Assembly (NCBI RefSeq): GCF_048771995.1
Contig: NC_133032.1
Location: forward strand, 28,669,501-28,733,500
From: Taeniopygia guttata
Taxonomy: Eukaryota; Chordata; Aves; Passeriformes; Estrildidae
DNA length: 64,000 nt
Reading direction: 5' to 3'
Shown in pieces: positions 40,601 through 55,100 of this stretch. Each line of letters begins with the position of its first letter. The stretch's first letter is position 1. The notes under the pieces were generated by a model. That model had not been told where the DNA came from. It was given only the letters and a program-made list of their open reading frames with translations, and searched no databases. The position numbers and the translations under genes are program-made.

Positions 40601-43114
40601 GTTGTCAGCCATTTCAAAAATTCCAGCTACAAAAAGGGAGAAATTCTTACCTGTGAGAGAATACAGTAGGTTACAGTGAGTTCTCAGGTAAGAAGAAACT
40701 ATAAGAAATCCCTTCCTAGGAAGTGAATCCTGCCTCCTAATATGCTTTGTAAGTCCCTTCAGATTGCCCAGCACAATGGAGGAAGGTAAGCCTGAATTCA
40801 AACTCACTCAAGCTAACTGGCACAGGTAACTCACAAGAGGAAGGAGACTGGGCCTTTATCACTGCTCAAGTCAGAAGGAAGATGCCTCCTCCATCCATCT
40901 GCCCTTAATAAGAGACATGATGCTCTAGGGCTGGAGAAGGAAGAGCACATGGAGTAATGAGATCCAGGAAAAGCCAAACATGCAAAGCTGATGAAACCAT
41001 CTGCTGGCATTAGAAACAGTGCTACCAGAAAAGTACATCAGGTGTTGGTAATTGGAGATTCCTTACAGAGAGGCACTGAAGCACCCTCCTGCCATCCAGA
41101 TGCCTTCTCTAGACAAGTTTGTTGCTTACCAGCAGCTTGTATTTGTGGTGTCACTGAGGCTGTCAAGCTGAGTGAGCCCTACAGATTATCACCTGTGTGG
41201 GGTCTAACAGCACTTTGACAGGACAGTCCAAAGGTTTGGGACCATGGGTGATAGTCTTTATCCTCCCAGTCAGAGGAAGGAGACCAGGATAGAATCCCTG
41301 GCTGTGCAGCTGGTGCGGTACTCAAGGTTTTAATTTTTATTATCATGGATTTACCTTTGAGATGCCAGAAATGTTGGGAACTCATGGAATTCACCCAAGC
41401 AAGTGAGACAAGAGTGTCTCCACCAATAAGATGGCCAAACCTATAAGGAAAGCTTTAAATTAGATGAGGAAGGGACTGAAGGAAGGAAGTAAGAATTAAG
41501 TTCTTTCCTATTGTAAGAAAAAGATCAGATTCAACACCACCAGAGGAACCTGGACATAGGTAAGTCTGTGGCACCCAAAGACATGAATCCCAGGGTCCTG
41601 AGGAAATTTTGCAGTTGCAATTGCCAAGCCACTCTCCATTGTTTTTGAAAAGTCACAGCAGTCAAAGTCCCTGGTGACTGGAGAAAAGGGAATCACAGCA
41701 GTCTGTTTTAAAAAGCTTAATGACGAGCACCCTGGAAGCTACTGATCTTTCAGCCTCACCTTCCTGCCCAGTAAGATCATGAAATGGATTGAACATAAGT
41801 ACAAAATTTCTTGTGATTAGACACTGGCACAGAGAGGTGGTGGATCCCTAGAAGTCTATCCCAGAATCCATTGAAAATGAGATTGGATGGGGCTTTGTGC
41901 AACCTGAAATAATAGAAGATGCTCCCCACGCCTGTCACAGCAGAGTTGGACTAGATATGGTCTTGAAAGGTCCCTTCCAACTGAAAACCAATCTGTGATT
42001 CTGTGTCTAAAAAATTCTGTGTCAGAGATTTCATAGAAGAGGTGAATTTTATTTTACCTTAAGAAATGGGGTGGTATTTTTTTTTTTTAAGTTTCATTTG
42101 TGGAGCATCAATCTAAACTTTACTGGCTGTAAGATATGAGTGCATATTCCAGTACTGAATGTTTGAACACTTTACTGTGCTTTTGATTTTAATATTTACT
42201 AAAAGTTTTCATTGATTATTGAAGTAATCACTTATTTGATTCCAGTGACAGAAAAGTAACTTAAGTTTGTTGAAAAGTAATTTAAAAAATGTGCAAGGGA
42301 AGAATATCAAGAGTTAAATAAAAGTACTCTATGTTGTTTTTAAAGTGCGTAGCTCCACATGGAGGCTGCGATGTTTCTGATGAGATGTGTGTAAGAAAAT
42401 AATTCAACTCTCCAGTGACCTTCCTTGAAAAGAGGCCAGGAAACATCTGTGCATGATGTAATAGTTTGTGAAAAGGGCATTTATTTAAAATATATATTTG
42501 GCCTGACAATGTCAGAGATAAAAATTTCCACTGTGTAAATTATTAGTGGTTATTTTGGGAGTTGATATGTGTACATAATTTGCTAAATTAAGCCAAGGTT
42601 GGCTAAATAAATATTTCAGTTTTCTGGCATCACTAAGGTTTGGTAACATAGCTTCAGGCTTGATAGAATTTAGTTCATTCCCAGGAAAGTTAGCTAAATG
42701 GTTCAGAAACACTATTTTAGCATAAATAGTAATTTATGCTTAATTGCATCTTAGTGTGTTGATACAGACACCTTACTTTTGTTGTCTAGTACTATCTCAT
42801 CCTACTCTTACACTGCCAGGATGCTGATACCTGTTTCCTTTTTTTTCTTCTCAGACTGTGCTGAAGATGGTGTATGAGGAAAGCCGCAAAATCCTGGCTT
42901 TGTCAGAGCATCCCTTTGCTTTTAGGGAGCTGAAGAATGTCCCTCAGACCCAAGTGGCAATGGAGGGCTGGCAGAAGGAGGGATTATCCCTGCTGGATGC
43001 AATCCAGTCACTGAAGGATTACCTCAGCAAGGTGGCAGATAGAGGAGACAAGGTATGGCTATAAAATACCCTTTAAAGCAAGGGAACCAGGCTGTGTATA
43101 TATATATATATATT

Positions 43115-43162
<48 letters not shown>

Positions 43163-46100
43163 GTTATGAGGCTTGTGTGTGTATATATATATGTTTAAAG
43201 AGTAAGGGACAGTACTCTTTAAACATTTCTAAAAGTGCTTAAATTTAAACAGATACACTCCTATGGTATGAAAGATGCTGGGTTACAAGTTGAGAGAAAT
43301 GCTATTAAAAAAAAAATATTTTAACAGGAAACATCAGGTGTTGCTGCTGACTGGAGAGGAGAACTTCTGCAAGCAGTACAGAGTGTGTTTGAGAAGGAGA
43401 GAAGTATGTTGCAAATTGACTTGAAGTCTCACTTCTCCAATCCTGCATCTGGTGACACAAGTTCATTTGGGGAAAAGCTGGAGTATATAATGAAACAGCA
43501 AGTATGAAAAGCTCCTGAAGTGTGGTGCTCATACATCACTTCTTAATTCTCTTTTATTTTTTTTCATTTCTATTGCTTCTGTTGCTAAATCTTGTGTATT
43601 ATTATGTTACTATCTTCTATGTCTTGTATAATGCAGATGGCATGGGACCAGTAGCTTTTAGAGTTTCTGTTGTGGTAGCATTTTTCTTGAACTTTGTTCA
43701 TGATGTTACAAAGCCTATTGATTATTTTAGCTGACATCAAGAAAGACTGTGATATTCAATAGGAAATACTTGGTTGAATTCTTTCCCTCCTTCCCATTTG
43801 ACTAGAACTTCACAGATCTCTCTTGCAAAGGGTATATATTGAACTAACTCTGAATCTGGGGGCTTTTTGCCAGTAATATTTAGTTTCTAGGTTCTAGTAA
43901 TTGTTATGTATAAACTTGACAAGGCAAGTGAAGTGGGGTTTTTCTTTTTTACATAAAATGTTATCATTTTGCATTCATGTGAAGCATGAACTTAGTCATT
44001 TGAGTGCTTCAGTACAAAACTTGTACTGCAAGAGTTCACTTCACTTAGTATTTATCCTTGCAGAAGATATGGAAACAGCCTTGTAGTTTAAATAGGCCTT
44101 GGTTTGTTTCAGGAGGAGCAGAGGCAGATGGTTGTGGAGCACCTCTTCTCCTCAGACCGGAACAGCCTGCTCTCAGAAATCCAGGACCTCCGAGCTCAGC
44201 TCCGCATGACACATCTCCAGAACCAGGAGAAGCTCCAGCAGCTCCAGGAAACCCTTACCAAGGCTGAGGATCATGGCAACAAGCAGGAACACCAGCTCCG
44301 GAGGAAAGGTAATTCTTACTCTCTCTGTCAGCTCTTTCTGTCTTCTGTATCAGTTCCTTTTTGCCTCAAAGGTGAAAGGCAAAAAAAGGTGTCTTGCAAA
44401 GAAGAAGATGCTGTGCAATTCCTCAGTTTCACTGAATGCACTCAGGTTGCCTATGATGTTAGCAGTTCTTTCTCATATCAGTAGTTAAGACAAACTACGA
44501 GAAGCAAAGAGAAGCTGTGAAATAACCCTAAGCAATGGAACTTAAATACTGTGTACATGGAGGAAACCCAGCAAGGACAGTAAAACCCCTGTTTGTTTGC
44601 AGAGAATTGGTTATCTATATGTTTGCTAGTATAGAATCACAGAATCATTTAGGCTGGATAACACCTTTAACATTCTGGAGTCCCACCATAAACAGTGTCA
44701 GGGCCACTGCTAAACCATGTTCCTGACTAAATAAGCAAGCCTTCATTTTCACAGCAGGTTCCCTTTATGTAATAAAGGAATAAGTGCAAGTGACCGTGGT
44801 CAAAAATAAACATCTCTCTTCAAAGCAAAACACTGCTTTTTCCTTCTTTTTGTTTTTCCATCACTGTCATTCAGATTTCAGCTATTTAATAGCACATGCT
44901 CTAGTCCAATAGAGCAAAGTTTCCTGGACATCCAGAAGTTTATTGCTAATTTTATTTGCATGATACTGTAGACATAGGTACATTAATTATTTTTAAGTAC
45001 TTATCAAACAGGAGCCTTGAAATTTAGGGAGAGTTGTTTCTCTTAACTCACTGGCCTGAACAGAGCTGGCCAAACAAGTTCTATATAGTGATTCCTGTCA
45101 TAAAATGTTTACATAAGTGGATAAGTTGGTTTAATGATGTTTAAAATCCATAAGTGATATTACAGAATATCACTATGACAGAATCTTAGTGTTTGGGCAT
45201 CCTTCTTCTGATTCCTCTCATTTGAAAAGAGATTAATTCTTCAGACAAAAACATTTCAATACAGCTGGTTTTTTTCCTAATTTGGATTAGCGTAAATGAT
45301 ATCATATTGTCAAGGTCTCTAGAATATCAATAACAGTGTTTTCTTATCCTAGTTGAATTATTGGAATATAAGCTTCAGCAGGAAAAATCTATTGTAAGTG
45401 ACTTGCAGAGCACTCTCTCTGAGGAGCAGAGAAGATCCTCGGAAACATGTGATCTCCTGAATCAAGAAAAAGCATCCCTGAAATCAGAGCTTTCTGGAAG
45501 CATGCAAGAGAATGAAAGGTTGCAGAAATCCCTGGAAGAGCTTCAGAGGGAAATAAATAATTTATCGTAAGAAGTAGTTTTATTCATTTACTTGATTTAT
45601 CAGCAGGTGTGAAAGAGCTTTATACTAATTGGATCCATAAAACACTTGGAAACCGAGGGAGGAAAACGAGGGTCTCTCAAGGGTTATGTTTTCTTTACTA
45701 AATTCTGTCATCTTGGGTATGTTCCTTTGCCACTCCCTTCTTAGTGAATGCCAATATTTTGCTTTCCTCTTGCAGGACAACAACTTTGCTCTGCCAGAAT
45801 AAATAACCTATCTCTTAATTGTTACAAAATCGAGCAATTCTAGCTTGGCTTGCTGGGAGGCAATTTTTTTCAAATGCTAATTAGATTGAAAAATTGAAAA
45901 CTGACCCTCTTTAGAAAGAATGGAGGCCACCTTAAAGAAACAAATCAATAGAAAGAGCCCAGAGAAACTAACCCAAAATGTCTTGCTTGTGATGCTGATG
46001 AATGGTGTTCTGTTCTGAACATAGAGATGTCGTTTTGAACTTTGCAGTGTTCAATTGGAAAAAAAAGAAAAGGATTTGGCAGCTGCACTTGAAGACTTGC

Positions 46101-49100
46101 AGGCTGAGCAACTGAAGGGATCTAAGCTGCGAGATTGGTTTGAGGAACAGCAGCGTCAGCAGAGGAAAGCAGAGGATGAAAAGACAAAGGCCATGGAGGT
46201 AACGCCCAGCTCCCCTGGGGCATGACGTTAACTAGCAAGTTATTTGTGCAGTCTTCTTCCCCTCCACTGTTCTTTGTTTAGTAGCTGTTAAAACCCTCAA
46301 ACCTTTCCTGAATGTGCACAGTGTGCTTTTCACCAAGTTAAAGCTTTTAGTTACTTTCATTAATTGTATGTGTAGAAATAACCAATGTTGAATGCCATGT
46401 TGGGGTTTTTTTCCCCACATCTCCTCATGGTTTTCTTCCTTTCCCACTTTCCCCTGTTGTGTACTGCCCCTTGCTGAGTAGGGACAGCCAGATTCTACAG
46501 CTGTGTGACTGCACCCTTAATTCCACAGCAATTTTACCATGACGGTGTGAGATGTATGATCTCTGAGATTATAAAGAAAACCACCCAATGATAAATAGGT
46601 TTGGCAGAGAGTAAGTGGAGCCTTTTCTATATAATATGTATTTTTGGAGGTTAACCAAAGTTGTTCTGTTCCCTTCTAAATTGAACAGAAAACAAGTGAA
46701 CAGTTTTCTCTCCAAGGCTGTAATAGCAATGACTCAGTCCTTGTAAAAGGCCTGCAGTAAATGGAAAAGGAGGAAGATTCAACATAAACCATTTCTTAAA
46801 CCCCAAAACTAAACTCTCTCAAAGAACTCCAAACAATCCTACTTAAATTCTCAAAGTGAGGAAACACAATTCTGACTATTTCCTTGTAGCTTGGCTTCTC
46901 CTGTCATCTTCCTGGTAGGTGTTTTAAGTTTGTGAGTGATTTCTGTTGGGATATTTGTTAATGCTGCACGGTTAGGAAATGCTGCTCATGCAAGGAGGAT
47001 AGAGTAGCCAAGGCCAGGAGAAAAGTGCTTTGTCCTGGGGGTACCCCGTTGGACAGATTAGTCTGGCATTCACAAATCTTTATTGAAGCCCCATTATGGA
47101 AAGCTTATGGAAATGCTTTTTAGCATCTGACCTGGCTTTCTAGGAGGTAACAAATGGTGCTGGCTAGGTCGGGGGCAGAGTAGACCTCCCTGTTAGGACA
47201 GCAGTGCCAGCTCTAGCTGCCTTCAGTGCCCTACACTGGCCCTTCAGTCCCTGCCTTTCCTTCTGAAGAAACACTGGCTCCCAGAATGAATCTTGGGATG
47301 GATTTTGAAGGGAAAGAGGGTAGATTTCGATTAGATATAAGGAAGAAATTCCTTCCTGTGAGAGTGATGAGGCCCTTGCACCCAGATTACCCAGAGCAGC
47401 AGTGGCTGGCCCATCCCTGGAAGTGTCCAAGCCAGGGCTTGGAGTAACCTGGGATAGTGGAAGGTGTCCCTGCCCATGTTAGGGGGTGGGAATGAGATGA
47501 GTTTTAACATCCTTTCCAACCCAGACCATTCTGTGATTGTTTTTATCAGTCTCTGCTCTGTTATTTGAAGAGTTGGGCTGCCAAGTCCTGAAGCTTTACA
47601 TCTATTCTTACTGGTTAGATTTTTCTTTTTAAAACAACAGGGTTATTGCTGTAGCAGATGTTACTTATTAATGGGACTGAGTGATGTAAAAAGTAGTGAT
47701 TTCCTAATGAGGGCCTTACTAACTGAAGGGGAAATAATGTACTGGCAGATACATTAATATGATAATTTTTTATTTTGTTGCTTGGTGCCATATTGCTAAA
47801 GAGCATTTTTCTGTCACTTGTAATTTCAAACTTTTTAATACCTGAACTATTCTAGTTAAATCTTGACTATCTTTCTGGATAAAATAGGTTGACAATTGCT
47901 AAATGCCAGCCAGTCCCACAAATGAGTGTTTTTGCTGGAATATGAATGTATTCTCCCCCCTTGTGCCCAGGAGCTGCAGGCTGCCCTGGATGTGCAGTTG
48001 GTGCAGAACTGCCAGCTGGCCGTGTCCTTGGAGCACGAGAGAACAGTGACAGACAACCTCCGCAAGGAGCTGCAGATCGAGCACTCCCGCTGCGAAGCCT
48101 TGCTGGCCCAGGAGCACAACAAACTGAGGGAGCTACAGAAAAACCTGGATGCTGAGAAAAACCGTTCCTCGGAGCTCCTGGATTCCTTGAACCATGAGCG
48201 TGTTCTGACAGAGCAGTTGAGCATGAGAGTGAAGGAAGGGGCTTCCTGTCAGCACAGGGAGTCGCTGCTGGAACAAGCCTTTGTCCGAGAGCTCCAAGCC
48301 CAGCTGGAAGAGGAGAGGGCCCAAACTATGGAGCTTGCTGCTGTTATTGAGAAAATGCAGCACAAGGCCATCCTGTCCAAAAGGCAGCTGGAGGCTGAGG
48401 TACAGATGTGCCATGAGGAAACCCAGAAGGAGAAGGAGGTCAGTGACAAACTACGAGCCACCCTGGAGTCTCTTCAGGCACAGAAACAAGAGGTGATCCG
48501 TTCCCTGGAGGCCCAGAGGGAGAGAGAGGTCAAGTTGAAAGTTGACTGGGAACAACTGCAGTCACTCTTCAAGCTGCTTAAAGAGCAGGATAAGAACAGG
48601 AAAGAAGAGAGGGAGAGAGAACAGAAACAGCAGCAACAAACAGAGCTACAGAAACAGAAGGACTGGCAGAGAGATCAGGAGAGACTGGTGAGAATGCTCT
48701 GCCTTACACTGAAATAGCCACACACTGGGATTTAACCCTCTGGATGGTATTTTTGATTGGAATGTTTCCTTCTGTTAATGCATTCTGAAAAATGCATTAA
48801 ATGAGCTCTTGTCCTGCTTTTGTGAAATGTAGCTGTTTTCAAGGGATTGTGTCTGGGTTTATTGTTGATGGAAGTTGATCTTTACATTTTTGCCTTTGCT
48901 GAGAATTGCTCAATGCTCAGAGGTGAGGATGAATATGGGTTGAATGCAGGATGAAACCAAACTAACTTTCATGTCATTGTCCTTATTTTTTGAGCTATGA
49001 TCCCAGTCATGGCTTGAGATAATATTGGTTTCACCCTGGGTTTCTCCTTGGATGTAGACAATGCTGATTCCAGTGTCATTAAATGGCTTCCTGGTGGCCC

Positions 49101-52100
49101 TGGGAAACAGTGTTCTAAGTCTTTCCCCAAAAGTGGTCTGGCAGGTCAGGAACACCCAGATAGATGTGCTGATTAGGTGTGGTGACACTTACATAAGTGG
49201 GTATATATAAGATGCAATTAACTACTACTTATTTTGTTCAAACAGCAAAACTTGGAACGACAACACCAAAGAGATGAGCAAAGAATTAAAGAACTGCAGG
49301 AAATACTGGCAGTATTAAGAGAAAGAGAAAGAAATCCTCCAACTCAAAGCTGTCAGGAGGAACTTTTGTGTACCTCAAGCAAAGATGGAAGTGCCACACA
49401 GCCTGTGACAAAAGAAACTGAAAAACCCCACTTGCAACAGCAGCAACAACAGCTGGAGAAGATAAGGCAGCAGTTGCTCTTTGTGGTTGTGCACCTGAAT
49501 GAGTTTATACATAAAACTCTGGATAAGTGAGTTCATAAAATAGCACTTTGCTTTCCATCCTGTTTCTTAACCTGTGTGTGTCATGGCTAAGAGCCCTTAG
49601 CTCTTTTAATTCCTAGAAATTAACAGAACTTCCTAATTTCTCTGTGTATTTATAGTAATTTGTGTGGTAAATTTTGCATAAGTAAAGTCTCAAAACCCTA
49701 AAGGTCTAGTAGTGGGAAGAAGCAATTAAATATGTGTTAACATTCTTACAAGTCAGCCTGATACTGAAAAGGTATTTCTGTTTCTGCCTAACAGAACGGT
49801 TAACGATTGGTCTGCATCAAATGATGAAGCTGTAGCCTCTTTACTGCAGACATTAAGAGAGCTAAAATCAGATTTGTCTCCTCCTACGTCTCAGGTAAGG
49901 AAAATATTAACATATTTTTAGTTCCAACTTTGTTTTGTCATATTGCAGAGTCTGCTTCTGAGAGCATTTTTTTTCTAGATACGTAATGTGTCCAAGGATC
50001 GTAAGCTTTGGGATGTGTTGCTGTATCTTCTTTATGCATCCAGAAACAGTTGTTTTTCACCAAAATGCCAAATACTTTTCAAAAAGCACAATAGTGGCTT
50101 GTAATCTCAGGGCTGTTCTGACCCAAGTTTGCAGTATTGCAAATATTTTACATAAGCCCATGGATTACCAAAGACCAAGCTCAGGTCTGTTGATACAAAA
50201 TACATACATGCATAACTTTTAGATTCAATCTGATTCCCTAGTTTTATGTCTTTTTCTTGCAATAGACAGAGATCTCTGACTGTCTGATAAGTGAAAAGTT
50301 TTCTCTCTCTTCTGTTCACAAGTCTGATGTGTGACAAGCTGCCTTGGCATTTGTAGCTCTCCCTGTGTCTACCTGCTTACAAAATGCAGTTAATATTTTC
50401 CTTCTGTCACCTGTGCAGCTACACAGGTTGTTGCCAAATGGATCATCTCCAGCCTTGAGCGGGGTGGATGCAGCCTCTTCTTCAAGTTCGTAGGGTTATT
50501 TTGGTTAAGCTTTCCTCTCACAAACCTTTAGAGCTGTCAGCTGCAGATAAAACTCTTGTTGGAGCAGATTTGCCTCCTTCAGGGACTGACCACACAAAAA
50601 TAAAGGAACGCACATTTCCTGACTTAAATTTTGTTTAACAAAAAAAGTGTTCAGTAGAGCACTTTAAAGCCACATGCCTTTCTAGAGCATAGGAGCAAAA
50701 ACTGCACCTCTATAGCTTTTCTTCTGTGGGCACAAACGATCCCTCCTCTCTGCCCTCTTTTCAGACTTTGATTTCCCCCCCACCTCCGCCCCAGAATCAC
50801 CTTTTCCTTCAGTCTCCTCTCTGAATTTCTCCTTCCTTTAAGGTACTGAACCACGTGCTCAGGAGACCAAAGGAACGTTCTGCTTTTCCCCCCTTGAGCT
50901 GCAATAAATTTGGGAGTATTGGACAGGGAACCTGGCAAAATATCAGCATGGAAAATCTGTGCCAAATGGAGCTGTCTGGTCAATCAGCTGCCAAATGGTG
51001 CAGTAGAAGTCAAGGACATAGATGACTCATGTAGAACTCCTTCAGATGCTACAGATTGTACTGAAATAAGTTGCAAGGAGGAACTGGGGTCAGTTGTTTG
51101 TACTGCCTTCTCTAATGTATAGATTTTATTTCAAGGGATTAAACATCAGCTGCCTTAAAAAATTATCTTCTATTTATTTTGTGATCTACTGCATCATGCA
51201 CTGATGTTAATTGATGACCAGTAAATTTGTAGTTGATACAAAGAGGGTTACAAAGGCAGAACTTCCATGAAGAATTGGAGCTGGAGTCCTGGGTCTCATT
51301 CCTTATCACAAAACTCAGTTTGACAGAATCACAGCATGGTTTGGGCTGAAAAAGACCTTAAAGCTCATCTTGTTCCACCCCCTGCCATGAGCTGGGAATC
51401 TTCCACTGGATTAGATTGCTCCAAGCTCTGTCCAGCCTGACCTTGGACACTTCCAGGGATGGGGCAGCCACAGCTTCTCTGGACAACAGACTCACAGAAT
51501 TGAATGTGTGATTTTTTTCAAAATTTTTTACAACTTGTTTTTGTTGTATGTGCAACTTGGTTTTGCATTTACACAGACTATTTCTATGCTGCCTGTGGAT
51601 GTAGAAGAAAGTCAGATGAAAGTCAGAAGGGCTTTTCATGCATTTCAGTTTCCCATTGTGCTGTTCAACACCTAAATACCATTGCTGGTTTTCAGGCTCA
51701 TTATTATTATGTTTTAATTTGTCATAAAGTTAGGTTATTTCTCTGTTTGAGATGTTTGATTGTGGAAACAATGTGCAAAACCCATTGTGGCTCACTTCCT
51801 TTATGTTTCTGTTTTAGGTGAGATCTACAAGTGATGCTGACCCTGTTCAAGAGCTGGAAAGAGAGGCTTGGCAACGAGAGAGGAACACACTGCAGAACAT
51901 GCTAAAACAGGCAGAATCCCAGCTGGCAAAAGCCAAAGCTGAAATTGAAAATAAACCAGTGGCAGAAATTTCCAATCCTAAGGTAAAGGGGATAGCCAGC
52001 AATGGGGGTTTCTGGAGCTTGGAGAGCCAGCAGAGCCACAGCCAGGAGGTATCATTTGAACCTGATCTGATGGAGGAAAAAGGGATCTGTGAGATTATGG

Positions 52101-55100
52101 CATTTATGTTTCACTTACTGCTGTAATCTGCAGTTGCTATTTTAAAAGGTTGATTTTCTAGACAAACAGTTTGATATATTATTTTAAATTAGAAACTTTC
52201 CCCATATGTACCTCATCAGAGAAGTTCCTGTGGAACTTTCTCAGTGTTAGACAGGAGCTTGCATCAAAAGTAATCTGGATTTTCTTTCCACTCTTAAATG
52301 ATAGGGAGACTTGGATTTCTTGTCTAAGCATGAAAATAGAAAACATGCATGATTTTTAATCCCTGCCGACTAATCTTCAATTAGTTATTTTTCTGACACT
52401 TTGACTGTAATCAAATCAGATAGGCATCTCTCCCACCGTGCATTCTGGCTTACATTTCTTTTAAGCAGATGTACTTTTTTATTAAAGAGTTAAACTGTTT
52501 TAGAGTTTTGAGTATGACAATTTTGCTTGAAAACATTCAGGAGATTTAAAGAGATCTGACACTCCAAATCGGGGTGGGTTTTAGCAGTGTATAGAATTGT
52601 TTTGGCTGCCCTTGTGTCCTCAGTCTGGATATTTGACCTGAAGACACCTTGTTTGTGGCTGGCTTTTTGCAACAGTAACTGTGAAAAAAATTAACTTTTA
52701 AATTTTTTTTTCTTTCTGCAGTTGCAGAGATTATATCGAAAATACATTCGGGCAGAGAGCTTTAGAAAGGCTCTAGTTTATCAGAAGAAATACCTCTTGC
52801 TGCTGCTTGGTGGGTTTCAGGACTGTGAGCAAGCAACTCTGTCTCTCATCGCCCGCATGGGAATCTATCCTTCTGCAGACCTGCAGCTCTCTGGATCACG
52901 CTCCCGGCCCTTCACCAAGTTCAGGTGTGCAGTCAGAGCCATCATTGCCATCTCAAGGTAAAGCCAAAACACTCCCTGTCTCTTATAGGTGATGTTTTCT
53001 TGGAAACTTAAAAAGTTGATAGTTCCTGTGGCTTATCCTATATTAAGCAGAAGCGATCTCCAGAACTGGTTCAAGCATGACTTGTTAGCCGAGTTTGATC
53101 TGTACTAAAGATTTGTAAAAAACATTTTTAAAATTAAAGAGGGTAGATTTAGATGGGATATTGGGAAGAAATTTTTCCCAGTGAGGGTGATGAGGCCCTG
53201 GCACGGGTTGTCCAGAGATGCTGTGGCTGCCCCATCCCTGGGAATGTTCAAGGGCAGGATGGACATGGCTTGGGGCAGCCTGGGAGAATGGAAGGTGTCC
53301 CAGCTCATGGCCGGAGGATGGAACAAGGTGGGCTTCCTTAGGATCCCTTCCAGCTCAAACCATTCCATAATTTTATAAAAAAGCTACTTGAGTGATTTTC
53401 ATCTGCAGTATATTTGGGAACCAGTGCACAGCATTACAAACTGAAGTCCTTTGATGTCACTATTGAGTGAGAAAGCAGCACAGACTCCAAGAAGGCTGGT
53501 TTGCACAACCGCAGCTTTAATGCCAAAAACTCTCCTCTTTATAGACTGACTCAACACATTCTACCTGATTGGCTAATTAACAAAAACACTTGTCTCACCA
53601 ACAGTCCTTGAGAAGAACAGAAAAACACCACCTGTGGGTTGTTTACAATAATAAGCTATCATGGTTTCTCTACAACTCCCTGAAAGTCCCTGCTGTGAGA
53701 AAACTTACCTTGTTTTCTCATTCTCTGATCAGGCTGTCACATCCACACTTTTGGGCTGATCCTTATCTCCCTGGTCTCACTGGACAGTCTGTCTTGTATC
53801 AGAATGTGATCTGTCAGGAATGGTTCTCTGGAATCCACTAGTGTGTGTTTCATTGGGTGTGATTTTATCACACTGTGTCACTATCAAATGGGTTTTGTTA
53901 GCTGTACATGCATGGGACAAAATGCCATCTCCCAGTGGCTTTGAGCCCACTGAATTAAAAAAAAAAAAATGTAGCTGGTGGTAATTTCTGAGAAATTTTG
54001 TTGTCGAGTTAAAATAGTTACTAGCAAGTGTCTATCAGGTGATGACACAGAGTCTTTGACATGAATACCATAATAACAGCAAAGGCTGCAGCGCCTCCAA
54101 ATTCATGCAGTAACCTCCAAACTCCTTCTCTCAGGTAGGAAGAGCTCTCTGGACATTAGGAGCAGTGCCAAAACACGCAAGTCTTTTCAGCAGTTCAAAG
54201 ATCATTGCAGGGTAAAATGGGATAAGCCAGCAATCTGAAAACTGAATTTGAAGAATTTTCCTGTCATTCCCACAACAATTATGTTGCTCAATAGGTTCTA
54301 TACCAACAAATAAGATTAAAATTTAATGTATTTCTGCTTATTTTTAATGCTTGTACAAATTTGGTTTTTTACCAAGGTTAAAGTTTCTGGTGAAGAAGTG
54401 GAACAAAGTTGGCAGGAAGAGCACACAGGGTGAAAGCATTTCTCACAGTATAGGAGGTAACACAGGTACGTGTTTGGATAAATACATTGTTTTCATTGTA
54501 ATTTCTCTTCAGTGAGGTGTTTCATTTAAAAACAAAACCCAGGTGGGAAAATCTGTTTATTTTGCCACTACCCATCTGCAGAATAGAGGGATAGATGGTC
54601 TGATGCAGGTCAGTAAGGGCTTGAGTTACTTGAGGGACACTTGAGTGTTCCTTTGAGTTACCAATGAGTGCCTCTGTAAGAATTCCAACAAACATCTTAA
54701 TGCAGCACCCAGTATTGGGGAATTGTTGCCCTTAATGTAAAATTCCATTACTTGTACCTTTTCAATGCTTAACCATATTCAGATTAAATAGTGTATTTTT
54801 CATTACCTGGTACTCTGTAATTTTCACTGTTTCTAAGTTGCTGGAAATACTTATTTTAAAAGACAACACCACTTTTGCACATAAACCCACTGTGGTATGA
54901 TTCCTAAGAAACTTGAATCCTCAAATGCTCAACTTTCTAGCTCAAGACAAAATAGCATCACAATTCTGCTAAATATGGTTAAAAAAAAAAAAAAAACAAA
55001 ACCTCACAAATCAAAAAAGCAGTTAGCTGTAGAAAGTGTATTTACCTGCATTTAAAACCAGACTTAAGCATACTCTGTTGTCATTTTCATGGGTTTATTG

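Noticed and set aside
47164..47541. Open frames on both strands within 47.16-47.54 kb
   Set aside because: They fall in a CR1 3'-end fragment; bird CR1 tails often give such chance frames.
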